DNA of 64,000 nucleotides from JAISGQ01 sp045534445 (lineage in GTDB: Bacteria; Bacillota; Clostridia; Oscillospirales; Acutalibacteraceae): assembly GCA_045534445.1 (NCBI GenBank), contig JAZSJQ010000060.1:62001-126000 (forward strand). Reading direction: 5' to 3'. Every line of letters begins with the position of its first letter. The first letter of the stretch is position 1. The notes under the pieces are model-generated. The model ran no database searches, was not told the DNA's origin, and saw only the letters and a program-made list of their open reading frames with translations. The position numbers and the translations under genes were made by a program. Of the stretch, positions 48,723 through 57,421 are shown in pieces.

Positions 48723-51029
48723 TTATTCCCAGCCCTGGGCAGACATATCATATGTGCCGTAGCCATCATCATCGTCGTAGTAGTCAGAATCGTCATCGCC
48801 GTAATACTCATCGCCTTCGTCGTAGTCATCGTATTCGCCGTACTCATCATCATACTCATCGTACTCGTCGCCGTATTCGACATATCCGTCCTCGTCGTAA
48901 TACCCGTCATCGTACTCTTCGTCGTAGTCACCGTCGTATTCCTCGTCGTAATCGCCGTACTCATCGGAATCATCAGTTTCTACGTCATAATCATCGTCAT
49001 AGTAATATTCATCATCTTCGTAGTCATCATCTTCTTCATACGCATCGGTTCCGTAACCCATCTGGCTCATGCCTGATGCATAAGGATTGACTCCTCCGAA
49101 GGCGCTGCTGCCGTAAGGATTCTGCATTCCAATTCCCGCATAAGGATCGTAAGGGTTCTGCATACCCATTCCCATGCCGTAACCCATACCCATTCCCATG
49201 CCGTAGCCCATTCCCATGTTCATTCCCATATTCATGCCCATGTTCATGTTCTGCTGGAACTGGTTCTGCTGCTCATTCTGAGCTGTCTTATCTGTGGAAC
49301 GGCGCTTCTTCATCTTGCTGTCAAGAGAGCCGCCGAGCTTTACATCGCGGTATTCTTCCTCCGGCTTCTGAGCATTGGCAGTCTCTTCTTCGTAATCATA
49401 ATCGGGAGAGCTTTCATCGGGAGCTGCAATGACCTGCTCAGGCTGCTTGTCGGTAGCTCTTCTGCCTCCGACGTTTTCTCCGCTTCTGCGGTCGCCGCCC
49501 TTTCTGCGGTCTGCTTCATACATCTGCTCAACATCCTTCTGAAGCTCCTCGCCCATCTGCTGTGCCTCAGCAGGATCAACAGAAGGCTCCTGCGGGACTT
49601 CAGCTTCCTTTGCGAAGGGGTTGATAGGCTTGATGCCGATGAGTGAAGTGTCTTCCTCGGGGATATTTTTGGAGGATTCAAGAACATCAAGTGCGGTTCG
49701 TCCGCCCTTCATTTCCGATCTGAAAGCATCCAGACCGTCATAACGGATAAGGTTGGAGGTCCTTCGCCTTGCTTCGTTGCGCTGGACACGGAACTGATCC
49801 GCAACCTGCATTCCTGCGCCTCTTGTGGTAAGCTCGTCTGCCTCAAGACGATATCCTATAGGTACTCTTCGAGGCGGAACAGGCGCTGAATAACCTGCAC
49901 GCTGACGCTGCTGTGACTGCTGTCTTCCTGTCGGAACACCGTCACGGCGGGGAGGAACAGGTGCTGAATATGCTGTACCTGATTTTGCAGTCTGCATTCC
50001 CGGTGCCTTTGTCTGGGCAGAGGGCATAACTGTCTGTACTGTTACTATTTCGGGAATGTAATGCTCACTGCGTGAGTTTTTCCTGCCGCCTGTAATCAGG
50101 GTCGGTCTGGAAGACACGGGACCGCCGTAGCCATCATCCTCGTCTTCATTGTATTCTTCAAGATATGCTTCGATATCAGTATTTACAATATAAACGCAGT
50201 AGCCGAGTATAAAGAAGATCGATGCGATATCTACTGCAAAATGGGTCTGAGTTGCAAGCTTTGTAAAATCTGCCTGTTTGTCTGCAAGTGCCATTATCGG
50301 CTCAACGGAATTGAGCGCAATGAAAAACATTGCCGCACATCCTGTTCCTATCGCCCATCTTGAGGAGTTGCCTGCGGAGCCAACCGTAAGCTTTGCGGAG
50401 GACACAAAGAACAGCATCAGGAACACCATTGCAAGTGTTTCAAAATAATTGCTGCTCATATCGGGATCGCTTGTATTGTCAATGAATGAAAGCACCACTC
50501 TCACCAGCGAACCCAGTATGGGAATAAGGGGCACCATGACATAGCTTCCGGCAAAATTCTGACCGCTGAAAAAGCCTGCAGTATAAAACAGGAACGTTAC
50601 CGCCATAACGATCATTATCGCTATATATATTACGCCGATCGTATCAAGAGATTCCGAGGCGGAAACGATATTTGTAACGACCTGTCCGCTTGAGTCCACG
50701 GTCGTTTCGGTTACCGCTTCCGTCATTCCGAAAATACGCCTTTCGGGATGAATGAAGCCGAATACACCGATCGCTCCGTATGCAGCCGCGGCAATAAGCG
50801 CGGTTATACCCGCCGCGGGTGATCTCTTATCCTTCGGCAGGAAGTTCGGACTTTCAGGGCTTGACAGAGAAAACACCATCATCAGAAGCGCCGCTGCCGC
50901 CACAAGCACATACAGCACATAGCTCAGCACGCCGCCATCTTCCCCTTCTGATTTTATGAAGACAAGCAGCGGCACACATATAAGAGTACCTATCGCAAAG
51001 GCGATAAGAGATGCTTTCAATCTTTTCAT
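48723..51029 (-). CDS. Membrane protein with Met-Gly repeats and D/E/Y-rich C-terminal tail
   Basis: A 768-residue protein that I do not recognise. The first about 310 residues hold some eight hydrophobic helices with a small external loop (TEAVTETTVDSSGQVV). A disordered cytosolic part follows, with two SAPVPPRR boxes (about 380-420), then PEEE/DRRKGGDRR charged regions, a Met-Gly stretch (about 590-630; units such as MGMNMGMNMG) and a final tail of about 105 residues made almost only of D, E, Y and G. The frame extends 26 codons upstream, but AAAGGAG before ATG 51029 sets the start. The tail is strongly negative and could bind cations or basic partners, such as the R-rich protein at 53908; this is speculation. 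Confidence 0.85.
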   Translation of the reverse strand: MKRLKASLIAFAIGTLICVPLLVFIKSEGEDGGVLSYVLYVLVAAAALLMMVFSLSSPESPNFLPKDKRSPAAGITALIAAAAYGAIGVFGFIHPERRIFGMTEAVTETTVDSSGQVVTNIVSASESLDTIGVIYIAIMIVMAVTFLFYTAGFFSGQNFAGSYVMVPLIPILGSLVRVVLSFIDNTSDPDMSSNYFETLAMVFLMLFFVSSAKLTVGSAGNSSRWAIGTGCAAMFFIALNSVEPIMALADKQADFTKLATQTHFAVDIASIFFILGYCVYIVNTDIEAYLEEYNEDEDDGYGGPVSSRPTLITGGRKNSRSEHYIPEIVTVQTVMPSAQTKAPGMQTAKSGTAYSAPVPPRRDGVPTGRQQSQQRQRAGYSAPVPPRRVPIGYRLEADELTTRGAGMQVADQFRVQRNEARRRTSNLIRYDGLDAFRSEMKGGRTALDVLESSKNIPEEDTSLIGIKPINPFAKEAEVPQEPSVDPAEAQQMGEELQKDVEQMYEADRRKGGDRRSGENVGGRRATDKQPEQVIAAPDESSPDYDYEEETANAQKPEEEYRDVKLGGSLDSKMKKRRSTDKTAQNEQQNQFQQNMNMGMNMGMNMGMGYGMGMGMGYGMGMGMQNPYDPYAGIGMQNPYGSSAFGGVNPYASGMSQMGYGTDAYEEDDDYEDDEYYYDDDYDVETDDSDEYGDYDEEYDGDYDEEYDDGYYDEDGYVEYGDEYDEYDDEYGEYDDYDEGDEYYGDDDSDYYDDDDGYGTYDMSAQGWE

Positions 51030-51132
51030 TGCCGGCTTTTCTCCTTTCCACATTTTCTGCGTTATACCAGTATGAAACTGCGCATATATTTTACAAGGGC
51101 ATTCCACTCCACGGTATTGTTTCTATTATAAT

Positions 51133-51161
51133 ATTTTAGTATACAAAACCATTAAAGTCAA
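51133..51161 (-). promoter_or_regulatory. Predicted promoter of the acidic-tail membrane protein gene
   Basis: On the minus strand, TTGACT (51161-51156), a 17-bp spacer and TAAAAT (51138-51133). Confidence 0.62.
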
Positions 51162-51207
51162 TAGTACTTACATATTTAAACATTAATGCAAAAAGAGGTG
51201 AACCGAT

Positions 51208-51720
51208 GTGGCAAAACATATTCTGCGGCTTGCAAGCATACTTATTATAATATTCATTGCCGTACCTTTTCTGATCTCTATGAAACAGCCCCATACATAT
51301 TCCCTTCCTCTTGATGATCATAATGCCGTTTCTCTGCATATGCCAGACGGGAAGTATGAGATCGTAAGCGCTGAGGAGTATTTTTCCGGTGCTGCCGCCG
51401 CATATCTTCCCCGTGAAAACGACGAAGATGTCCTGCGCGCCTTCTGTATCATGCTGAACACTCCGAAGCTTACCGAAAAGGGAGTATGCTATCTTCCACC
51501 CGATGAGCGTGCTGAAATCTTCGGGGATAAATGCGATGAAAAAGACGAGCTTTACTCCGCAGTGTGGGAAAGTGTACAAAATCAGCAGCTCACTCTCGGC
51601 AATGACCCTCCTCTGTCACTTTCCGAATATGCCTTCGCTCTCGGGCAGTGCGAAGGCTCTTACACCGATATGCTGTCATCTCTTTTCCCCGGCGGCGGAA
51701 TTAAAACAGGCATAAGATGA
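51208..51720 (+). CDS. Short SpoIID-like protein lacking the catalytic centre
   Basis: A 170-residue protein with an N-terminal helix (7-24) and an external domain. VSAEEYFSGAAAAYLPRENDEDVLRA lines up with the start of SpoIID/LytB domains (EEYLxGVVAAEMP...EALKAQA), and the end LSEYAFALGQCEGSYTDMLSSLFPGGGI lines up with their last part (MSQYGAxxMAxxGxSYxxIL..YYPG). The roughly 120 residues in between, which carry catalytic groups of the lytic transglycosylase, are missing, as is the HG before MSQ. The start is GTG 51208 after AAAGAGGTG. Family: SpoIID trims denuded glycan strands during engulfment. The match is by eye; a non-enzymatic glycan binder is possible. Confidence 0.65.
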   Translation: MAKHILRLASILIIIFIAVPFLISMKQPHTYSLPLDDHNAVSLHMPDGKYEIVSAEEYFSGAAAAYLPRENDEDVLRAFCIMLNTPKLTEKGVCYLPPDERAEIFGDKCDEKDELYSAVWESVQNQQLTLGNDPPLSLSEYAFALGQCEGSYTDMLSSLFPGGGIKTGIR

Positions 51721-51750
51721 TAACGCTCTTTCATTTCTTTCAATAAGGCA

Positions 51751-51785
51751 CTATTCCCTCTTTGGCTTCGCCAAAGAGGGAATAG
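51751..51785. terminator. Perfect 16-bp inverted repeat between convergent genes
   Basis: CTATTCCCTCTTTGGC / GCCAAAGAGGGAATAG with a TTC loop, between the SpoIID-like gene and the P-type-ATPase-like gene. T tracts are poor, yet position and strength fit a bidirectional terminator. Confidence 0.65.
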
Positions 51786-51787
51786 AT

Positions 51788-53890
51788 CTATATTGCTCCT
51801 TTTATTCCGATCAATGATGCCGCCGCACAGAGCAGTATCGGCAAAAACAGCTTTGCGGGGAAATATGATATGACGCCTCCGCTCATACAGCAGAGCATAA
51901 GCACCAGCACTATGCCGAAAATATAGCAGATAAGCTGAAGCAATGCAGAGGTTCTGAAGGCAGAGCCAAGCTTCTTTACCGCGCAGAGAGCCTCCGCAAA
52001 TGAAGCAAGCCCTCTCTCGCAGGACATTACTGCAGGACAACGGTCGTGAACAACATTTGTCAGTTCCTCGTAATCCGCGCTTTCCACCACTCCCAGCATG
52101 GTGATATGCCTTTTTGCAATATCAAAGGTGTCACTTACAAGCTTTGTTGTAACATTGGGGTCTCTTGTACAGACGAGTATCGATACATCCTCTTTCACAA
52201 GCCTTCCCAGCGCTCTTTCGGTTCGCTCGTCGGCTCTGTAGTCAAGCGCAATTACTCCTGCAAATCTGCCGGATATTGCTATGTATATCATGTGATTGCC
52301 ATTCTGAAGAAGATGGCTCTCGTGATCTCTTCCGGGAATGTCGATCTCGCGCTTTTCGAGCATTTCACGAGTTCCCACCAGCACTCTGCGGCTGTTGACA
52401 TGACCTTCAAGCCCGCTTTCATGCTCATAACGCAGCTGGTCAACGTCATAAAGCAGGTGCTTGCGGTGACCGATCTCCTCCTCCAGAACATCGCCCAGGG
52501 TTCCTCCTGCCGCAATGGCAAGAGATGCCGCATAAAGAATTATCTCATTACGGCTGAGCTGGGTAAAGGTCTTGGCTCCGATAAAACGAACCGATCCCTT
52601 GGGATAAAGGTCTGATGCGGAAACCGCTACGGAGCTGCAGGCTGAAAACTCGTCCACTGCCGCCCAGCCCGACAGCATTACGCCGTGTCTGAGCAGTCTC
52701 GATGAGGCAATAAACAACGGCATGGCTGACGCAAAAAGTCTGCAGGCAGGTATTGCCGTTACGGAAACTGCGCAAAAGCAGGTCAGGGCATTCCACAAAG
52801 TGCCGCCTGTCATCCAGCCGATCACTGCGGCAAGTGCCGCCAGTATAAGAGTATATGGCGAAAGTCTGTCAAGCTTGGTTTCGCATTCATCGCGTTCATA
52901 GGAGTATCTGAGATATCCGCTGAGGAACTTCGCTTTTACGCGATAGATTATACTCTTGCTTCTTCCCGATGCGCTGAGCAGGTCATAGTAGCTGTCGTCG
53001 TCCTGACACAGCATTACTGCGTTGTGCATCTTTTTTCCCGATATTACAATAAAATTGCGTTCTATACGCTTATTGAGAAGGATAAGCGCAATATCATTAA
53101 GAATAAAGGTCAATACCAGCACGGCAGTAAACACCCTGCTGATATTGTTTCCGTCGCCACCGCCTCTGAGATAGCTGCTGCCTGCTGCCAGACCTATCAT
53201 CTGTGCCGTGATATGAAGGAATGTTGCGGCTGATGCCGCAGATACCACCGACTCACTGTCGGGACAGCGGTCGATTATTTTTCTTACGCCGCTTATCAGT
53301 GATGAGCGCTGAAGCACCAGCACAAAAACAAGCATGATTGCGTTTATTATAAGATATATCATCGGTGCTTTTTCCGCCGTAAGCATATCAGGAAGAGCCG
53401 CTCCCATTGCAGGCAGAAGCTCTAAGACCCCCAGAAACAGAAGCACCATACCGCAGGCGGAAATCCTGAAATACGCATTCTTTATCTGCTCTGACAGGTC
53501 TTCCTTTATATCTTCGCTGTCTCCGCTGTAACGGTAATCATCAACAGCTGCCGCCGCACGTCTTACGGGCTTGGGAGGCTCCGTGAAGGAGGATTCCTCT
53601 GTCTCTGCTTCGAGAAAACGGGTCTCGGGGCTTTCTGTTTCTTCAGTCAGTTCCTCTTCAGGGAAAAAGCTTTCCATTGTTTCCGGTTCTCTCGCTATCA
53701 TTCGCACATGAAGCCTTTCAAAGACGATTTTTCCTTTTACTATTACAAATCCGCCTTTGTTCCCGGGCTTCGGAAGCTCAACTCCCCACGACGTGGGTGC
53801 AGGCATCACTTCAAGCTCCGATGTCTCGGCATCCGGGGAAAGTATTCGCTCTTTTATTTTTAATCTCTGTACATCAAAGCCGGGTTTCAT
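51788..53890 (-). CDS. P-type-ATPase-like membrane protein without the catalytic aspartate motif
   Basis: A 700-residue protein. Residues 1-135 are a cytosolic acidic/proline-rich extension. Helix pairs at about 143-165, 176-196, 215-240 and 250-272 are followed by a helix pair near 345-395, where CAVSVTAIPACRL resembles the CPC-type ion-site region. The expected phosphorylation site DKTGT reads SASDL (S424 at the Asp position). A nucleotide-domain-like part (EIGHRKHLLYDVDQ, RRVLVGTREMLEK) and a hinge-like part (IALDYRADERTERALGRLV, then CTRDPN at 574-579 where TGDN is usual) follow, then two helices. No TGE loop is seen. So the fold is kept but catalysis should be lost. Third gene after rlmB-linked genes at 55432 and 53908. 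Confidence 0.75.
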   Translation of the reverse strand: MKPGFDVQRLKIKERILSPDAETSELEVMPAPTSWGVELPKPGNKGGFVIVKGKIVFERLHVRMIAREPETMESFFPEEELTEETESPETRFLEAETEESSFTEPPKPVRRAAAAVDDYRYSGDSEDIKEDLSEQIKNAYFRISACGMVLLFLGVLELLPAMGAALPDMLTAEKAPMIYLIINAIMLVFVLVLQRSSLISGVRKIIDRCPDSESVVSAASAATFLHITAQMIGLAAGSSYLRGGGDGNNISRVFTAVLVLTFILNDIALILLNKRIERNFIVISGKKMHNAVMLCQDDDSYYDLLSASGRSKSIIYRVKAKFLSGYLRYSYERDECETKLDRLSPYTLILAALAAVIGWMTGGTLWNALTCFCAVSVTAIPACRLFASAMPLFIASSRLLRHGVMLSGWAAVDEFSACSSVAVSASDLYPKGSVRFIGAKTFTQLSRNEIILYAASLAIAAGGTLGDVLEEEIGHRKHLLYDVDQLRYEHESGLEGHVNSRRVLVGTREMLEKREIDIPGRDHESHLLQNGNHMIYIAISGRFAGVIALDYRADERTERALGRLVKEDVSILVCTRDPNVTTKLVSDTFDIAKRHITMLGVVESADYEELTNVVHDRCPAVMSCERGLASFAEALCAVKKLGSAFRTSALLQLICYIFGIVLVLMLCCMSGGVISYFPAKLFLPILLCAAASLIGIKGAI

Positions 53891-53907
53891 TACTTATCAT
53901 ACCTCGA

Positions 53908-55413
53908 TCAGCCGCGTCTGTTGAAACGTCCTCCTGTCGGTGCAGATGCTTCCGAAGAGGTCGATTCTCCGCCTGTATTTCTGTTTGCTGAGCCTCTTGA
54001 AGAAAAACGTGACGGAGCTGTTTTTTCTGCAGGGGCTGTATTTTCCGCACTGCGCTCTCCCGAGCCTCTGCGCGCAAAACGGGAAGGCACGGTGCTTTCA
54101 GGCTTTTCTTCTTTTACTGCCGCGGCAGGCACTTCGGGTATCTCCGCAGCTATTCTGTCATATTGACTTTCGTAAGTCTGAACGTGGGATTCCTGTACCG
54201 GTGTTGCAGCATATACTTCCTTTTCCGCGGAAGCTTCGATATATGGTACAGATTCCGGTGCAGGTTCTGCCGCAGGCTGTTCTGCTTCAGGGACAGCTTC
54301 ACTTCTTGCCGTAATCGCACGCACTCTCGGAGCTTCTCTGGGCTGTTCCTCGTAAGGCTGCTCGGGCGTCTGGTCATATCTGTAGGCAGAACGTGCCGCC
54401 GAAGGACGTTTTCTCCTTCTGGGAGTTCCCTGTGCCATCTCCACAGGTACAAAACCCGCCTGGAACACATAGCCTACAGGGATATACTGAGGCTGTGCAT
54501 AGCTTGCAGGTGCAGGATACTGATAGGGATACGGCTGCTGACCGTAGGGCTGCATATACGGATTCTGCGGAGGATAGCCGCCGTAAGGAGGATATGGGGG
54601 CGGATACTGTCCATACGGGCTGCCGTAAGGATTGCCATATCCGTAAAGCTGGCTTTCGGCATAAACTGCGTTTTCTGCCTCCTGCTCTGCGGCGGGCTCT
54701 GTATAAAGCTCCTCTGCCGCAGGCTCGGTTTCTGCTGCAGGCGGAATTATTTCCTCCTGCACAACAGCAGCCGCAGGCTCTTCCTTCTTGGGCTCCGCAG
54801 GAGTCTCCTTCGGTGCGCTTCTTCTTGCAAACCTTGAAGCGGCAGGCTTTTCCGCCTGCTCGGTCTGCTCGCTTCTTCTCGAAAAACGGCTGCCCCCGTT
54901 GCTTCTCACGGTCGGCTGTTCCTCGGGTTCGCTCCTTCTCTGGGGCTTTCCCTGGGAATGTATCACGGAACGTGTTTCTCTTTCAAATACATTTCCTGCG
55001 TCCTTTTCATCACCCTTCATTGCAAGGGCATCAACTGCGGAACGCTTTCCTTCTACTGTGGACACTTCGTCTTCATCCTCCTCATCCTCTGAGAAAAGAT
55101 ATGAAAATTTTGAATTCTCGCTCTGCAGAGGTTTTACCTCCTGAGGTGTCATTTCACGGCGCGAGAAGCCGCCTGCGATCCTCGTAGGCTTGTCGGGATT
55201 GAGCATATCCGCGCCGACTCCTGCTTCTTCACCGTCGCCTCTTCTGCCGAAACGGTCACGCTTTGGCTTTGCAAAGGCAACCTCTTCGGTTTTTATTCCT
55301 TTCCTGCGCTGTGCTTTGGTGCGTCCTGTACCCATGGAAAGATCGGTATTTCCGTCAAGGTCAAGCTGCTCACCTTCAAAGCCCAGAGCATCATTATTAT
55401 CTTCAAAGCCCAT
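53908..55413 (-). CDS. Disordered protein with seven RFxRR-type repeats and Pro/Tyr-rich centre
   Basis: A 501-residue protein with no membrane helix or recognised domain. It is predicted disordered, rich in E, A, P, R and S. Short basic units occur at RFGRR (54-58), GFSRR (82-86), RFSRR (176-180), RFARR (194-198), RFARR (445-449), RFSSR (469-473) and RFNRR (496-500), spread through acidic regions. Residues about 255-320 are a Pro/Tyr/Gln/Gly-rich segment (YGSPYGQYPPPYPPYGGYPP). The last 60 residues alternate SRF boxes and Ser/Thr/Gly linkers. It lies 17-18 bp from both neighbours in the rlmB-linked operon. Unknown function; a scaffold or phase-separating protein is possible. Confidence 0.82.
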   Translation of the reverse strand: MGFEDNNDALGFEGEQLDLDGNTDLSMGTGRTKAQRRKGIKTEEVAFAKPKRDRFGRRGDGEEAGVGADMLNPDKPTRIAGGFSRREMTPQEVKPLQSENSKFSYLFSEDEEDEDEVSTVEGKRSAVDALAMKGDEKDAGNVFERETRSVIHSQGKPQRRSEPEEQPTVRSNGGSRFSRRSEQTEQAEKPAASRFARRSAPKETPAEPKKEEPAAAVVQEEIIPPAAETEPAAEELYTEPAAEQEAENAVYAESQLYGYGNPYGSPYGQYPPPYPPYGGYPPQNPYMQPYGQQPYPYQYPAPASYAQPQYIPVGYVFQAGFVPVEMAQGTPRRRKRPSAARSAYRYDQTPEQPYEEQPREAPRVRAITARSEAVPEAEQPAAEPAPESVPYIEASAEKEVYAATPVQESHVQTYESQYDRIAAEIPEVPAAAVKEEKPESTVPSRFARRGSGERSAENTAPAEKTAPSRFSSRGSANRNTGGESTSSEASAPTGGRFNRRG

Positions 55414-55431
55414 AATCTGACTTTCCTTTCT

Positions 55432-57372
55432 TTATCTTTTGCCGCGCGGCGGCGCGCTGTATTTCAGGCGCGGTCCGCCGGTTCTGCGCTGAGGATGCTG
55501 CATCTGAGCCGCCTGACGCATATCTGTACGCTTTGCAGGGGGATCCTGCCCCTGCCTGCCCTGTGCATACTGCGCCTGCTGACTCTGCCACGCCTGAGCC
55601 GCCTGCTCCTGCATCTCCCAACGCCTTGTAGAAGGCATCTGTCCTGCAGGAGGGGGATTCTGACCATGCCTGCTTTGTGCATACTGCGCCTGCTGACTCT
55701 GCCATGCCTGAGCCGCCTGCTGCTGCATTTCCCAGCGTCTGGTATAGTCCCGGTCCTCCGGGGGCGGAGGCGGATTTACACCGCCCTGCATATCGGGAGG
55801 CATCTGTCCCGCCATTCTTCTGCGGTACTCCTCCTGCTCCTTTGCCCAGCGGAGAGCATCTGCCTTCCGCTTTTCTTCCATTTCCTTTTTCTTCTTTTCT
55901 TCCGCGAGACGACGCTCGTTTTCTTCGATTATCTTCTTTCTCTGCTCTTCCTCGCGTCTTATTCTGTCCGCCTCAGCCTGTCCCATTGCATATCCCTGTG
56001 CAACAGGCTCACGATATGCGGAGGCACGCTGAGCTATAGGTACTCTGTTTTGTGCATTTCTTCTGCGTGCAGGGTTCGGGGTTCGCCTTTTGTTCTGCTG
56101 TGCCTGCTCCTGAGCCTGCTGTGCCATCAGTGCCTCTCGTTCTTCCCGTTCCTCTTCCTCTCTGTATCTTGCTCCGTAGGTGCTGTACCACACACTGCGC
56201 AGCTTCGGGTCACGCACATCATCAGGCAGGCTGAGCTGTCCCGGTGAGCGGAAGCTGTCGTCCATTATCTTGTCTATCTGATCGGGAGACAGCACACAGT
56301 CGGCAGTGTAGGGATTTATGGAGATCGCTTTCATATCGTCATATGACTCAAGCTTCGGCATACGTCTCGGCTCTACTCCCGAATGCTGCTTATAGCGGTT
56401 GTTGGGGTCATAAAGCTCATCGGGTATGTATCTGCCCGGATTTACGCTCTGGGCGTTTTCTCTCCTTCCGCCCAGCACCTCTGTCTCCGTATTCTGCTGT
56501 ATCTCTGACCATGTGGGATCTTCACTGTCTATTCTGCTCCAGTGGCGGGTCTCGCTGTAAAGCTGAGGCATGGGACGTTCAGAATCTATAAGTCCTGACT
56601 GATCGGGAATCTTCTCCTCCCTCTGCCTTTCATCAAGCTCTCTTCGGCGGAAATCCTCCGTTGGGTCTTCGATGCCCATTGCCTCTGTGAGCATGGAAAA
56701 ATCCTCATCGTCAAATCTCTTTTTTCTTTTTTTATTATCAATGATCTTTCCCTGCGCTATATCTCTCTTCTCACGATGCTCATTGACTTCCTTTGCAATA
56801 TCCTCATACTTTTCCTGCTGTTCCTTGGGAAGCATTTCAATAAGCTGTGCCCTGCGCTGCTCTATGGGAATTTCGTTGCGAACAGTGCTTCTGCGAAGCT
56901 TGCCGTCGCGTTCCTTCTTTTTATCCGATTCCTTTTCTTCAAATCTCTCCCTTGCCTCGGGGTCGGCGAGGAAGGAAAGGTCTTTCGGCGCTCTCGCCTT
57001 TCTTCCTGCAAGGGCTGAATAACGGAGCCTGCTTATGGTAAGGTCGGATATCTGCTCTCCCACCTTGCCGCTGGGGCGATAGCTTGGTGAGTAGCTCATT
57101 TTTTCAAGCATTTCGGTGGTGAGTCTGCCGCTGTTGAGGTCTTCCTCAACGTCAATGTCAAATCGCGCCGAGTCAGGCTTCATGCCCTCGGGTCTCTCTG
57201 CAAGCAGTCTCTCTCGCTGAAGATCAAAGGCTCCCTTTTTGGCCTTCATTGTACCTGCCCGGCGTGTTCTTGCCTCGTCAAGCACAACATCAAGCTGATA
57301 GGAGGCTTCACCGCTGACCTCAGTATCATTCAGATATGGATTTTTATAGCTTCCCAAAAATCTTCTTGCCAT
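55432..57372 (-). CDS. Long disordered/coiled-coil protein with 38-residue tandem repeat
   Basis: A 646-residue cytosolic-looking protein without known domain. The N terminus (MARRFLGSYKNPYLNDTEVSG) is followed by charged helical stretches rich in R, E and K (about 140-260), a middle region with short conserved-looking boxes (YIPDELYDPNNRYKQHSG, AISINPYTADCVLSPDQID), a strong coiled coil at about 470-525 (RIRREEEQRKKIIEENERRL) and a C-terminal Pro/Gln-rich part with two copies of RRWEMQ-QAAQAWQSQQAQYAQ. GGAAGGAGG precedes ATG 57372, 49 bp after rlmB. With 53908 and 51788 it forms an apparent operon of lineage-specific proteins. Confidence 0.82.
   Translation of the reverse strand: MARRFLGSYKNPYLNDTEVSGEASYQLDVVLDEARTRRAGTMKAKKGAFDLQRERLLAERPEGMKPDSARFDIDVEEDLNSGRLTTEMLEKMSYSPSYRPSGKVGEQISDLTISRLRYSALAGRKARAPKDLSFLADPEARERFEEKESDKKKERDGKLRRSTVRNEIPIEQRRAQLIEMLPKEQQEKYEDIAKEVNEHREKRDIAQGKIIDNKKRKKRFDDEDFSMLTEAMGIEDPTEDFRRRELDERQREEKIPDQSGLIDSERPMPQLYSETRHWSRIDSEDPTWSEIQQNTETEVLGGRRENAQSVNPGRYIPDELYDPNNRYKQHSGVEPRRMPKLESYDDMKAISINPYTADCVLSPDQIDKIMDDSFRSPGQLSLPDDVRDPKLRSVWYSTYGARYREEEEREEREALMAQQAQEQAQQNKRRTPNPARRRNAQNRVPIAQRASAYREPVAQGYAMGQAEADRIRREEEQRKKIIEENERRLAEEKKKKEMEEKRKADALRWAKEQEEYRRRMAGQMPPDMQGGVNPPPPPEDRDYTRRWEMQQQAAQAWQSQQAQYAQSRHGQNPPPAGQMPSTRRWEMQEQAAQAWQSQQAQYAQGRQGQDPPAKRTDMRQAAQMQHPQRRTGGPRLKYSAPPRGKR
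55541..55744 (-). repeat. Tandem 114-bp coding repeat (two copies)
   Basis: Two 90-bp blocks, 55541-55630 and 55655-55744, are highly similar and offset by 114 bp. They encode the WEMQ/AQAWQSQQAQYAQ unit of the coiled-coil protein. Confidence 0.85.
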
Positions 57373-57421
57373 AAGTCAGCGCCTCCTTCCTAAATACGAA
57401 TAGTATAATTATATTTAAATA

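Noticed and set aside
48689..49090. His/Arg-rich plus-strand frame (133 codons)
   Set aside because: It is the complement of the GAY/GAR/TAY-rich acidic tail; no start signal, and it runs through the terminator of the real gene.
54163..55187. Long plus-strand frames opposite the RFxRR protein
   Set aside because: Arg/Pro/Cys-rich composition, no ribosome site, and overlapping frames on the same strand; shadows of a high-GC low-complexity gene.
53908..57372. Horizontal transfer of the low-complexity genes
   Set aside because: No integrase, transposase, flanking repeat or tRNA is nearby, and start signals match those of neighbours; composition differences follow from the unusual amino-acid content.
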